Shown here: positions 40,824-49,758 of the stretch, piece by piece
Layout of the letters: each line of letters starts with the position of its first letter
Numbering within the stretch: position 1 is the stretch's first letter
DNA from: CADEDH01 sp965263455
GTDB taxonomy: Bacteria; Actinomycetota; Acidimicrobiia; Acidimicrobiales; SZUA-35
DNA: 64,000 nucleotides
Direction of reading: 5' to 3'
Assembly (NCBI GenBank): GCA_965263455.1
Contig: CBDHHN010000004.1
Span: 558,001 to 622,000, forward strand
Made by a program: the position numbers and the translations under genes
The notes under the pieces: model-generated
Seen by the model: only the letters and a program-made list of their open reading frames with translations
Databases searched by the model: none
Told to the model about the DNA's origin: nothing

Positions 40824-41798
40824 CTACACCTCGAGCAGGATCTTGCCCACGTTGGCGTTGGTCTCCATGTAGCTGTGGGCCTCGGCCACCCGTTCCAGGG
40901 GGTAGCGGCTGTCGATGACCGGGGTGAGGGTCCCGTCGTCGAACAACGGCAGCAGTTCGGCCGTGACCCTGCGGGCCACCGCCGCCTTCTCCTCCAGGGG
41001 GCGGGCTCGGAGCACGGTGCCGATGATGGCGGCCCGCTTCGGCAACAGCAGGCCCAGCGGGAGCTCCACCGTCTGCTTGCCCATCACGCCGACCTGGATC
41101 AGTCGGCCGCCGACCCGAAGCGACTTGATGTTGTCGATGGTGTACTCGCCGCCGATGACGTCGAGGACGACGTCGACCCCGGCCCCGCCGGTGGCCTCGG
41201 CCACCGCCTCGGCGAAGGACTGGCTGCCGTAGTCCACCGCCAGGTCGGCCCCCAGCTCGCGACATCGCCCGAGTTTCCCGGCCGATGCGGTGACGATGAT
41301 CCGAGCCCCCATGGCCTTGGCGATCTGGATGGCGGCGGTGCCCACTCCCGAGGCCCCGGCGTGAACCAGGGCCCACCGGCCCGAGGTCAACCCGCCCTGC
41401 ATGACCAGGGCGTCGAAGGCGGTCTGGAACACCTCGGGAATGGCGGCGGCGTCGACCAGGGGGACCGAGTCCGGGACCGGCATGAGCTGACGCTCGTGGA
41501 CCAGGAGCTTCTCGGCGTAGGCGCCACCACCGACCACGGCCATGGCCCGATCACCGGGCGACCAGGCCGTCACGTCGGGACCGACCTCGGTCACGGTGCC
41601 GGCGAACTCCAGACCCGGGATCTCGTGCTCCATGGCCGGGCCGGCGTAGAGCCCACGACGCTGGAGCAGGTCGGCCCGGTTGAGGGCCGTGGCGGCGATG
41701 TCGACCACGACGTGGCCCGGCCCCACCACCGGATCGGGGACGTCCCGGATCTCCAGGACCTCCGGCCCTCCGTAGTTCTCGATCACGACTGCGCGCAT
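40824..41798 (-). CDS. Zinc-independent quinone oxidoreductase (MDR superfamily)
   Basis: A 324-residue NAD(P)H:quinone oxidoreductase of the QOR/PIG3 type. MRAVVIENYGGPEVLEIRDV begins the GroES-like domain, TALNRADLLQRRGLY is the PIG3-type motif, and the Rossmann site is HAGASGVGTAAIQIAKAMGA. There are no structural or catalytic zinc ligands. It would reduce quinones or enals in the cytosol. The ATG at 41798 is preferred over an upstream in-frame start that adds 31 Arg/Ser/Pro-rich residues. Confidence 0.93.
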   Translation of the reverse strand: MRAVVIENYGGPEVLEIRDVPDPVVGPGHVVVDIAATALNRADLLQRRGLYAGPAMEHEIPGLEFAGTVTEVGPDVTAWSPGDRAMAVVGGGAYAEKLLVHERQLMPVPDSVPLVDAAAIPEVFQTAFDALVMQGGLTSGRWALVHAGASGVGTAAIQIAKAMGARIIVTASAGKLGRCRELGADLAVDYGSQSFAEAVAEATGGAGVDVVLDVIGGEYTIDNIKSLRVGGRLIQVGVMGKQTVELPLGLLLPKRAAIIGTVLRARPLEEKAAVARRVTAELLPLFDDGTLTPVIDSRYPLERVAEAHSYMETNANVGKILLEV

Positions 41799-41845
41799 GG
41801 CGGCCACGCTAACGGACCGGGGCGGTGACGGTGGCCTGCGGCGGC

Positions 41846-44476
41846 TCAGTCGCCGAGACGACGGACCTCGCTGAGAGGATCGCGGCGCCACGGCCGGAGC
41901 ACGATCTGGAGGTCACCGGCGGCCGAGGCCGAACCCGCCATCAGGAACGGGTCGAGGGTGATGCGAGCCAGCTCGGGCCCCCGCCGGGCCAGCCGGTCGA
42001 GTCGGGTCAGGACGTCGACGATCACGGCCCGGGTCGATCCGTCCAGGTCGGTGTGGGCCGAGAGCTCGTCGACCAGTTCCTCGACCATGCGGGCGTCGAG
42101 GGGGACGAATCTACGGGCGACAGGACCGAGGCCGGTCGAGGCCGCACCCCCCAGGCCGACCGAGACGAAGGCACCGGAGTCGGGGTCCTGGACCAGCTCC
42201 AACCGGAGGTTCCCGACCGACGGCACCATGCGCTGGACGGCGGCCAGGCCCAGGTCGAGATCGGGGTTGGCCGCCATACGGCGGTGGGACCGCCGCAGGG
42301 AGTCGGCGCTGTGGAGGTCGATGGCCACGCCACCGGCCTCCCCCACGCCGCGACGACGGGCCCCCCGGGCCTTGAGCACGACCGGGAACCCCAGGTCGGT
42401 GGCCGCCGCCACCAGCTCGTCCTCGGTCTCCCCCGGCCGCCATGACGGCACGGGCAGGTCGAGCTCGTCGACCAGCTCGTCGGCCCCCTCGGTCCACAGC
42501 GTGACCAGGGCCTCGTCGGCCCCGCCCAGCAGCCGGCCGGGAACGACCAGGTCGAGCGGTTCGGGGTCGTCGGTCGGGCCGCCGTCGGGCTCCGCCTGGT
42601 CGCGCCGCCAGCAGGCGTAGTCGGCCAGGTGGCCCAGGGTGCGAGCCGCCTCGTCGGGGAAGCTGTAGGTGGGCACGCCCTCGACGGCGATGGACTCCGG
42701 CCCGACCAGTCCCACCGCGACAACGGGCTTGGCGATCGACCGGTCGACCCGACGGACCAGGGACTGCAGGCGGTCCTCGTCCAGGCCCGGGTTGGGGACC
42801 AGGGCGACCATCACGGCGTCGACGTCGTCCGACACCGAGGCCGCCACCAGCAACTCCTCGTGATCACGAGGGCTACCTCCGCCGGCCAGGGCGATGGCAT
42901 CGATGTCGGCCGCCAGGAGGGCGCCCTCGACCCGGGGCGGGCCATCGGGCTGACGCACGCTGGCGGGCGAGACCGGGGTGAGGCCGTGGCGACGGCAGGC
43001 CGCCACCGCCAGCCGGGCCACCGAGGCGGCGTTGGCCACGATGGCCACCCTGCCCCCGGCCGGCAGCGGTTGGACGGCGGCCATCCGGGCCACGTCGGAC
43101 AGCTGGGCCACGTCGTCGACCATGACCACACCGGACTGGGCCATGAGCCCGGCCAGACCGGAATCGCCGGGGCGGAGCGCCACCACCGGTTTGGCCCCGG
43201 AGGCGGCCCGGATAAGGGGGGCGAAGTTGCGGAGGTTACCGAAGTTCTCGACGTAGAGGACGACGACATCGGTCTCGTCGTCGTGGGTCCAGTAGTCGAG
43301 CAGGTCGTTGACCGAGACGTCCGCCCGGTTGCCCAGGGCCACGAACGATGAGATGCCGACCCCGCTCCGGCCGAGCTGCTCCAGGACGGCGCTGCCGAGG
43401 GGGCCCGATTGGGAGGCCACCGCCACCGAGCCGGCCCGGGGCCGCAGCGGCAGGAAGAGGGCCCGCATCGAGACGTCGGCCGCGGTGTTGACCATGCCGA
43501 AGGCGTTGGGTCCGACAACCCGCATGCCGTTGCCCCGAGCCGCGTCGACCAGCCGCCGTTCGCGCTCCACCCCCTCGGTGCCGGTCTCGCTGAAGCCGGC
43601 GGCCACCACCAGCAGGCCGCCGACACCGGCCTCGGCGGCATCGGCCACCACGGCGTCGACCTCGGCCGCCGGTACGGCGACCACGGCCAGGTCGACGGGT
43701 TCCCCGATGGCGGCCAGCGTCGGGTGGGCGGGACGGCCCAGGACCTCGTCGGCGGCCCGGTTCACGGCGTGGAGGGGGCCGGCGAAGCCTCCGGCGTCCA
43801 GATTGCGCAACAGTTCGTGGCCCACCGACCCGGGCGTCCGACCGGCCCCGACGACGGCCACCGAGGACGGCCGCAGCAACCGGCCCACCGACCGGGTCCG
43901 GGCCACGGAGGCTCGGGCGTCCATGGCGTCGGCCGACTCCGCCGTCAGGCTGATGTCGAGCTCGACCTCGATCAGCCCGTCGACGAACTTGGTGGTGGCC
44001 CCGAAGCCGGCGCGGCGGAACACCCGCAGCATGCCGTGGTTCTCGGGCAGGACGGTGGCCACGAACCCGTCGACGCCCCGAGCCCGGGCGGCCGCCGCCA
44101 GGTACTCGAGGAGGAGGGTGGCCAGGCCCCGCCCGTGGTGCTCGTCGTCGATGAAGAAGGCGACCTCGGGTCGGTTGCCGACCGGGAACGGCTCATACCG
44201 GGCCACCCCGACCAACTGGTCGTGGAGCAGCGTTACGAACGCCATCCGGTTCCGGTAGTCGATGGTGGTCAGGTGGTCGAGCTCCGCGGACCGCAGGCGA
44301 CGCTTGTGCTGGAAGTAGCGGTAGTAGATGCTCGTGGGCGACTGTCGCTGGTGGAAGGCGTCGAGCAGGTCCCGATCGGCGGGCCGAATGGGGCGCACCT
44401 CGACCGGGGCCCCGTCGGCCAACACGGCGTGCGTCTCCCACTCCTGGGGGTAGTCCGGGGGAAGGGCGGGGTCCAC
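41846..44476 (-). CDS. GNAT acetyltransferase fused to ADP-forming acyl-CoA synthetase (Pat-like)
   Basis: An 876-residue protein. Residues about 15-170 are a GNAT domain with the acetyl-CoA loop DDEHHGRGLATLLLEYL. From about 185 it is an ADP-forming acyl-CoA synthetase: CoA-binding RLLRPSSVAVVGAGRTPGSV, ligase-like VVGPNAFGMVN and VASQSGPLGSAVL, then an ATP-grasp-like C-terminus with VVLKARG. In Salmonella Pat the GNAT domain is C-terminal, while actinobacterial homologues place it at the N-terminus as here. Such proteins acetylate lysines of metabolic enzymes, especially acyl-CoA synthetases, with the synthetase part as sensor. Loss of synthetase activity is common but cannot be judged by eye. 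Confidence 0.9.
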   Translation of the reverse strand: MDPALPPDYPQEWETHAVLADGAPVEVRPIRPADRDLLDAFHQRQSPTSIYYRYFQHKRRLRSAELDHLTTIDYRNRMAFVTLLHDQLVGVARYEPFPVGNRPEVAFFIDDEHHGRGLATLLLEYLAAAARARGVDGFVATVLPENHGMLRVFRRAGFGATTKFVDGLIEVELDISLTAESADAMDARASVARTRSVGRLLRPSSVAVVGAGRTPGSVGHELLRNLDAGGFAGPLHAVNRAADEVLGRPAHPTLAAIGEPVDLAVVAVPAAEVDAVVADAAEAGVGGLLVVAAGFSETGTEGVERERRLVDAARGNGMRVVGPNAFGMVNTAADVSMRALFLPLRPRAGSVAVASQSGPLGSAVLEQLGRSGVGISSFVALGNRADVSVNDLLDYWTHDDETDVVVLYVENFGNLRNFAPLIRAASGAKPVVALRPGDSGLAGLMAQSGVVMVDDVAQLSDVARMAAVQPLPAGGRVAIVANAASVARLAVAACRRHGLTPVSPASVRQPDGPPRVEGALLAADIDAIALAGGGSPRDHEELLVAASVSDDVDAVMVALVPNPGLDEDRLQSLVRRVDRSIAKPVVAVGLVGPESIAVEGVPTYSFPDEAARTLGHLADYACWRRDQAEPDGGPTDDPEPLDLVVPGRLLGGADEALVTLWTEGADELVDELDLPVPSWRPGETEDELVAAATDLGFPVVLKARGARRRGVGEAGGVAIDLHSADSLRRSHRRMAANPDLDLGLAAVQRMVPSVGNLRLELVQDPDSGAFVSVGLGGAASTGLGPVARRFVPLDARMVEELVDELSAHTDLDGSTRAVIVDVLTRLDRLARRGPELARITLDPFLMAGSASAAGDLQIVLRPWRRDPLSEVRRLGD

Positions 44477-44550
44477 GGTGCGAAGAGTAGACGCCGGGCC
44501 CGGGAGGCGGCGTCGTCACCAGGACCGGTCATGGGTCACGGGCCCGGACG

Positions 44551-44585
44551 CGCTGATGGCCCGGAACCAGGCCGGGCCATCAGCG
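44551..44585. terminator. Perfect 14-bp hairpin downstream of HadB-like gene
   Basis: CGCTGATGGCCCGG and CCGGGCCATCAGCG pair perfectly with a 7-nt loop. It begins 14 bp after the stop of the leftward dehydratase gene and ends transcription before the GNAT/synthetase gene. No U tail. Confidence 0.75.
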
Positions 44586-44599
44586 GAGACGAGGGCGGC

Positions 44600-45022
44600 T
44601 CAGGGATCGAGGCGACCGGAAGCCGTCCCGGAGAACACCACCACGCCGTCCTGATTGGAGGTGGCGACGGTGAGGTTGACGACCGGGTCGCCGCCGTCGG
44701 TGTCGATGCTCTCCACGGTGGCCACCGCGGTGAGGTTGTCGCCGGGGAACACCTGCGAGGTGAACCTGCCCCCGAACGACAGCAATCGGCCGTCGCCCAG
44801 GGTGTCGGTCAGCAACCGGCCGGTCATACCCATGGTGAGCATGCCGTGGGCGAACACCGTCGGATAGCCGGCCACCTCCTTGGCGTAGACCTCGTCGCTG
44901 TGGAGCGGGTTGTAGTCGCCGGAGGCGCCGGAGTACTGGACCAGTTGGGTGCGCTTGAGATCCTCGACGAGGACCTGTTCGAAGGTCTGCCCCACGGTCA
45001 CGTCAGCGGTTGTCAATGCCAT
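44600..45022 (-). CDS. MaoC-like hot-dog dehydratase, HadB-like
   Basis: A 140-residue (R)-specific enoyl hydratase/dehydratase. The hydratase 2 motif is YSGASGDYNPLHSDEVYAKE, with catalytic Asp/His in GDYNPLH, followed by FAHGMLTMGMTGRLLTD. It starts 11 bp after the HadA-like stop, with a perfect AGGAGG next to that stop. In mycobacteria HadA and HadB form a heterodimer that dehydrates 3-hydroxyacyl chains in FAS-II. The same pairing is expected here; substrate chain length is unknown. Confidence 0.92.
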   Translation of the reverse strand: MALTTADVTVGQTFEQVLVEDLKRTQLVQYSGASGDYNPLHSDEVYAKEVAGYPTVFAHGMLTMGMTGRLLTDTLGDGRLLSFGGRFTSQVFPGDNLTAVATVESIDTDGGDPVVNLTVATSNQDGVVVFSGTASGRLDP

Positions 45023-45033
45023 CGTCGTTCCTC

Positions 45034-45528
45034 CTAGTTGTCGACCGGACGCTCGGTGCGGACACCGACGCTGCGGGCGGTGACGACGAGATCGCCGTCC
45101 TGGTTGTGGTATTCGGTGATGGACTCGCTGAAGATCAGCTTCCCGGCCCGCTTGCCCTGCTTCTCCCAGGTGTCGCCGGGCTTGTTGGTCGCGGTCAGCA
45201 CGTCGCCGGCCCGGACCGGGCGGTGGTACTCGAAGTGCTGTTCGGCGTGGAGACCACCGCCACCACCGCCGCCACCGGACGAGGGCTCACGCTTGATCCC
45301 GGTCGGCTCCTTGCCCGACCCGAACCAGGGCTCGCCGATCTTGGGTCGGAGCGGGTAATCGGGATTGAACTGGGCGCTGGCCTGCATGAACGTGGGGGGT
45401 GCAGGCACCCCGCCCACCTCCGTGCCGGCGGCGTAGTCCCGGTCGCTGTAGATCGGATTGGGATCACCGATGCTCCGGGCGAACATCAGGATGTGACTCT
45501 CCTCGATGGGAAAGCGCTCCACGGCCAT
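45034..45528 (-). CDS. MaoC N-terminal-domain protein, HadA-like partner
   Basis: A 164-residue hot-dog protein of the FAS1_DH region/HadA type. The opening FPIEESHILMFARSIGDPNP and VGGVPAPPTFMQASAQFNPD match the structural subunit. A run of eight Gly at about residues 84-91 interrupts the fold as a flexible loop, and HAEQHFEYHRPVRAGDVLTA resumes it. It lacks the catalytic Asp/His pair and would stabilise the catalytic subunit encoded 11 bp downstream. The ATG at 45528 is chosen; the open frame upstream lies antisense to the tRNA synthetase region and is not coding. Confidence 0.88.
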   Translation of the reverse strand: MAVERFPIEESHILMFARSIGDPNPIYSDRDYAAGTEVGGVPAPPTFMQASAQFNPDYPLRPKIGEPWFGSGKEPTGIKREPSSGGGGGGGGLHAEQHFEYHRPVRAGDVLTATNKPGDTWEKQGKRAGKLIFSESITEYHNQDGDLVVTARSVGVRTERPVDN

Positions 45529-45616
45529 GGACTCGTCCTCCTCGCTTGGGCCCGACCGGCCCTCGGTCGAGGAACCAAGTATCGGTCCCGACCCCGGTGC
45601 CGGGCCAGTTGAGGGC

Positions 45617-47494
45617 TCAGCCTGCGTCGAGCAATTCCCGGACCCGGTCACGGCCAAGCGCCAGCAACAGCGTCGGCATGCGGGGCCCGGTCTCGGTGTC
45701 GAGGAACAGCCGGTACAGCAGCTTGAAGAACGACCGCTGCTGCACCTTGAGCTCGTCGGTCGGGGGCGTGTCGAGGGGGAGGTCGAGGGCCAGCTTGGGG
45801 ACCCCGTAGGCCAGGTCGCGGGCACCGTCGAGCGACCAGTCGTCGTCCAGATGAGCCAGGAGGAGCTCGATCCAGCGCCGCTCGGTCCCGTCGAGGGCCG
45901 ACAGGATGTCCCGGGCCGGCTCGGCCCGGACCGTGATCCGCTCTTCGGGTGGGGCGTGATCGTCGAGCCAGTTGCGGGCCAGGGTGAGCCGCGGTTCGGT
46001 CTCACCCGCCCGCTCGGCCGGGACCTCGGTCAGCTCGCCGATGATGCGGGCGGTCTGGGCCGGGTCGCCGGCGGCGACCGACACGGCCGAGGCCAGGGTT
46101 CGGAACGGGACCACGGCCCTGGGGTGGGGGAAGTCCTCGACGACGCTCGACCGGCCCGCCCGCTGCCGGGTGAGGGCGGGACCCGGCGCCGCCTCACCGG
46201 CGGCGACCTTGGCCGTGAGGGAATCCCACTCGTCGTAGAGGCCGTGGATGCCCACCCCGAGGTCGATGGTGATGGCCTGACGGGGCGTCTTGCGGACGTA
46301 CATCCACCGCAGGATGGCCGGCTCCAGGACCCGGAGCGCGTCGAGCGGGGTGGGGACCGCCCCGGCCGAGCTGCTCATCTTGCCCATGCCCTTCATCCCG
46401 ACGAACGAGTACGCCTCGTACTCGGGGGCCCGGCCGCCGTAGATGGTCCCGGCCAGCTCGGTTCCGACGCTGAAGCTGGAGCCGGGGGACGAATGGTCGG
46501 CTCCTCCGGCCTCGAAGGTGACCCCCTCGTAGACCCAGCGCATGGGCCAGTCCACCTTCCACACCAGCTTGCCGTGGTTCTCGACCATCAGGTCGAAGCG
46601 CCCCCGGTGACCGCACTCGTCGCAGCGGTAGGCGATCCAGTAGGCGTCGCCCTCGGGCCCGGCCGATTCCAGGGTCGTGTGGTCGCGCCCGCAGGCCTGG
46701 CAGTAGACCTTGTAGGGCCAGTACTCGGCCCCGGTCGCCCGCTCCCCGTCGTCGGCGTCCTCGGCCCCCGACTCGACGTCGCCGCTCGGGTCGGCGCCGT
46801 CCTCGGCATCGCCGCCGTCGGCCGCCGAGGCCTCCAGGGTCCGGAACCGGGCCAGGACCTCGTCGATGCGGTGCCGTTGCTCCAGGGCGGTGATGATCTG
46901 TTCCCGGTAGGCCCCGGACCGGTACATCTCCGTCTGGCTGATCTCGCGCAGCTCGACCCCGAGGGCGGCCATGGCCTCGCGCACCGGGGCCTTGAACCGC
47001 TCGGCCCAGCTCCCGTGAACGCCGTCGGGATCGGGCACCGAGGTCAGGGGCATACCGATGTAGCGGGCGAAGTCGGGATCGACGCCGGCCGGGACCTTGC
47101 GCAACCGGTCGTAGTCGTCCCAGGAGAGCAGGTGCTCGCAGTCCACATCCCGGGCCTTGACCTCCTCGGCCACGAAGTGGGGGACCAGCAGCTCCCGGAG
47201 GTTGCCCAGGTGGACGGGCCCCGAGGGGCTGATGCCCGAGGCGCACACCACCCGGGGCTCCGCTCCCCCACCGGCGGCCTCGGCCACGGCCCGGGCCCGG
47301 CGCAGGGCGCGATCGGCCAGCTGGGCGGCCCAGTCGGGCTTGACCTTCTTTGCCACCTTGTTGGCAACGTTGTTGGCAACCTTGTCGGGGGCCTTCGTCG
47401 TCGTGGTCTCCTGCGCGACCGTTTCCCCCGCGGCGGCCGTGGCGGCCGAGGGGTCCGGCTGATCGAGGGCGGTCCGGGCTCCGGGTGCTCCCAT
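45617..47494 (-). CDS. lysK: Lysyl-tRNA synthetase, class I
   Basis: A 625-residue class I LysRS that charges tRNA-Lys, the archaeal-type enzyme found in some bacteria. The HIGH-like motif is in GISPSGPVHLGNLRELL, and the KMSKS equivalent is KGMGKMSSSAG. A zinc domain has CQACGRDHTTLE and YRCDECGHRG. Two additions stand out: an Ala/Val-rich N-terminal extension of about 50 residues, with repeated VANNVANKVAKK, and an acidic insert of about 35 residues (DGGDAEDGADPSGDVESGAE) just before the zinc domain. It diverges from the livH-like gene. No class II lysS is in the window. Confidence 0.94.
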   Translation of the reverse strand: MGAPGARTALDQPDPSAATAAAGETVAQETTTTKAPDKVANNVANKVAKKVKPDWAAQLADRALRRARAVAEAAGGGAEPRVVCASGISPSGPVHLGNLRELLVPHFVAEEVKARDVDCEHLLSWDDYDRLRKVPAGVDPDFARYIGMPLTSVPDPDGVHGSWAERFKAPVREAMAALGVELREISQTEMYRSGAYREQIITALEQRHRIDEVLARFRTLEASAADGGDAEDGADPSGDVESGAEDADDGERATGAEYWPYKVYCQACGRDHTTLESAGPEGDAYWIAYRCDECGHRGRFDLMVENHGKLVWKVDWPMRWVYEGVTFEAGGADHSSPGSSFSVGTELAGTIYGGRAPEYEAYSFVGMKGMGKMSSSAGAVPTPLDALRVLEPAILRWMYVRKTPRQAITIDLGVGIHGLYDEWDSLTAKVAAGEAAPGPALTRQRAGRSSVVEDFPHPRAVVPFRTLASAVSVAAGDPAQTARIIGELTEVPAERAGETEPRLTLARNWLDDHAPPEERITVRAEPARDILSALDGTERRWIELLLAHLDDDWSLDGARDLAYGVPKLALDLPLDTPPTDELKVQQRSFFKLLYRLFLDTETGPRMPTLLLALGRDRVRELLDAG

Positions 47495-47602
47495 GGCGAC
47501 TCAATCTAGTGGTCGGGGCCCGAGCGCCGGTCGGGGTTTCCCGGCCCGCACCGGGACCGTCACCTTCGCCCTGCCCGGAGCGCGGCGCGATACTGACCGG
47601 CG

Positions 47603-48547
47603 ATGACCCTCCTGCTCCAGCGGTTCTTCGACGCCCTGTCGAACGGCGCCGTCTACGCCTCGCTGGCCTTGGCGCTGACCATGGTCTTCCGGGCCAGCGG
47701 CGTGCTCAACCTGGCCCAGGGCGAGATGGCCATGCTCACGTCCTACGTTGCCGCCCTCCTTCGCAGCCCGGCCGATCCCCGGTTCCGTTGGTCCAACGAG
47801 TTCGCCGCCCTGGGCACGCCGTGGCCGGTGTGGGCCGCCATCGGCGGCGCCGTGGTCGTGGGCCTGGTGCTGGGGGCCGTGATCCAGCGCTTCGTCATGG
47901 CCCCTCTCGACGACGACGGACCACTGCCACAGGTGGGGGCGGCGCTGGGGCTGTTCCTGTTGCTCAACGGTCTCGCCTTCCTCTGGTGGGGGCCGCAGTT
48001 GCGACAGGTCGGGTCGCCGTTCCCGGACGGGCTGGACGACCGCGTCGTCCTGCTCGGGGCACGGCTCCGGTACGAGACGATCGGGATCGTGGCCACCCTG
48101 GGTGCGACCCTCGCCCTGCTGGGCCTGGTCCAGCATCGGACCAAGCTCGGCCTGGCCTTCCGGGCCGTGGTCTCCAACCGCGAGGGCGCGGTGCTGGCCG
48201 GGATCCGAGCCGGTCGGGTGCTGATGTTCGGTTGGGCGGTGGCCGCCGGGCTCGGGGCCCTGGGCGGCGGCCTGATCGCCGGCCAGGTCTTCGTCGGGCC
48301 GGCCATGATGAGCCGGCTCATCGTGTTTGCCCTGGCCGCCGCCACCCTGGGAGGCCTCGGCAACCCGACCGGGGCCGTCATCGGAGGGTTTGTGCTGGCC
48401 CTGCTGGAGACCCTGCTCGTCGGGTACGTGTCGTTCATCTCGGCCGATGTCGCCCTCATCTACACCCTCGGTGTCCTCATCGCCGTGCTCGTCATCCGCC
48501 CCGGGGGCATTTTCGGGACCGGGCTGACGGTGAAGGCCCGAGCGTGA
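47603..48547 (+). CDS. livH: Branched-chain amino acid-type ABC permease LivH
   Basis: A 314-residue inner-membrane permease. FDALSNGAVYASLALALTMV and RASGVLNLAQGEMAMLTSYV are the family opening; VFALAAATLGGLGNPTGAVI near residue 240 is also conserved. Eight or so spans are visible. Its stop overlaps the GTG of the LivM gene by four bases. No LivF, LivG or LivK is adjacent, so ATPases and binding protein must be encoded elsewhere. The substrate may be an amino acid, amide or urea. Confidence 0.92.
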   Translation: MTLLLQRFFDALSNGAVYASLALALTMVFRASGVLNLAQGEMAMLTSYVAALLRSPADPRFRWSNEFAALGTPWPVWAAIGGAVVVGLVLGAVIQRFVMAPLDDDGPLPQVGAALGLFLLLNGLAFLWWGPQLRQVGSPFPDGLDDRVVLLGARLRYETIGIVATLGATLALLGLVQHRTKLGLAFRAVVSNREGAVLAGIRAGRVLMFGWAVAAGLGALGGGLIAGQVFVGPAMMSRLIVFALAAATLGGLGNPTGAVIGGFVLALLETLLVGYVSFISADVALIYTLGVLIAVLVIRPGGIFGTGLTVKARA

Positions 48548-49704
48548 ACGCCGCCATCGCCCGCCGCACCGTCGCGTCCCCGTCCACAGCCGGGCCCGCC
48601 GGTGGCGCCGTCGCCTTCCTGGTGGCCGGGGCGGTGGCCGTCTGGCTCTGGGGGTCGACCCTGCTGGTGCTCCGGGCCACCGAAGTGGTCGTGTTCATCG
48701 TCGCCTTCTCCGGGCTCCACGTGCTGTCGGGCCGCCTGGGTCTGATCTCGGTCGGCCACGGGGCCTTCATGGGCGTGGGGGCGGTGGTGGCGGCCCACGC
48801 CATCGACGACGCCTCGCTCCCCTACCTGCTTGCGCCCCTGGCCGGGGCCGTGGGCGGGGCGGCCCTGGGGGCCGTGATCGCCGCCCCCAGCCTGCGCCTG
48901 CCCGGGGCATACCTGGCCCTGCTGACCCTGGCCGTGGCCATGGTCCTGCCCATCGCCCTGCGCCGCATCGACGGCCCCCTGGGCTACCGCCTGGACGGCG
49001 ATCTGGTGGCGCCTTCCTGGACCGGTCTCGGTCCGGGCGACGACGGGCGCTGGCAGTTCGCGCTGGTGGTCGTGGGTGCGCTCATCATCATGATCACCGT
49101 CCATGGCGCCATGCGAGGTCGCTTCACCCGGGCCCTGATCGCGGTGCGGGACGAGCCGACGGCGGCGGCCGCTTTCGGTATCCAGGTCGGCCGGGTCCAC
49201 GTGATCGGGGTCGCCGTGAGCGCCGGCCTGGCCGGAGCCGCCGGCGGCCTGTCGCTCTATGCCAGCCCCCTGGTCTCGGGCGGCCGCTACCCCTTCACCC
49301 TGTCGGTCGCCATGTTCGCCCTCATGCTCGGACTGGGGGCGGCCCGGCTGTGGACGTCGATCCCGGCCGCCGTGCTCCTGGTCGCCATCCCCGAGGTGTT
49401 GACCCGGGCCGGTTGGGCCCGGTGGGAACCGATCGTGTACGCCGTCGTGCTCCTGGTCATGACCCGGGTGTCGCGAGGGCGGGGCCTGATCTCGCTGTGG
49501 GACCGTGGTGTGGCCGGGGCGACCGTTCGCCCGGTTCCGTTGGCCTCGACGGGCCCGGCCCGGTCGAACGGTGACGCCGAGGGGGCCCGACCGGCCCGGC
49601 CCCGGACGCCGTCGGGCAATCCGTGGCTGCTGACTCCCGAGCCGACGCCGACCGACGACGACGCGTCGACCGGCCTCCCGACGCCGACCACGTGGCCCCG
49701 CTGA
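48544..49704 (+). CDS. livM: Branched-chain amino acid-type ABC permease LivM
   Basis: A 386-residue permease starting at GTG inside the LivH stop (GTGA). LSGRLGLISVGHGAFMGVGA is the LivM signature, and FTRALIAVRDEPTAAAAFGI is another conserved stretch. The last 60 residues are a hydrophilic, Pro/Thr-rich tail. It pairs with LivH to form the channel. It ends just before the convergent DUF2889 gene. A longer open frame covers part of the LysRS region and is rejected. Confidence 0.92.
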   Translation: MNAAIARRTVASPSTAGPAGGAVAFLVAGAVAVWLWGSTLLVLRATEVVVFIVAFSGLHVLSGRLGLISVGHGAFMGVGAVVAAHAIDDASLPYLLAPLAGAVGGAALGAVIAAPSLRLPGAYLALLTLAVAMVLPIALRRIDGPLGYRLDGDLVAPSWTGLGPGDDGRWQFALVVVGALIIMITVHGAMRGRFTRALIAVRDEPTAAAAFGIQVGRVHVIGVAVSAGLAGAAGGLSLYASPLVSGGRYPFTLSVAMFALMLGLGAARLWTSIPAAVLLVAIPEVLTRAGWARWEPIVYAVVLLVMTRVSRGRGLISLWDRGVAGATVRPVPLASTGPARSNGDAEGARPARPRTPSGNPWLLTPEPTPTDDDASTGLPTPTTWPR

Positions 49705-49758
49705 GGCCGCTCGATCGAGGGTGACGGCCTCGGGGGCCGGGGTCCCGGCTGCGAAGGT

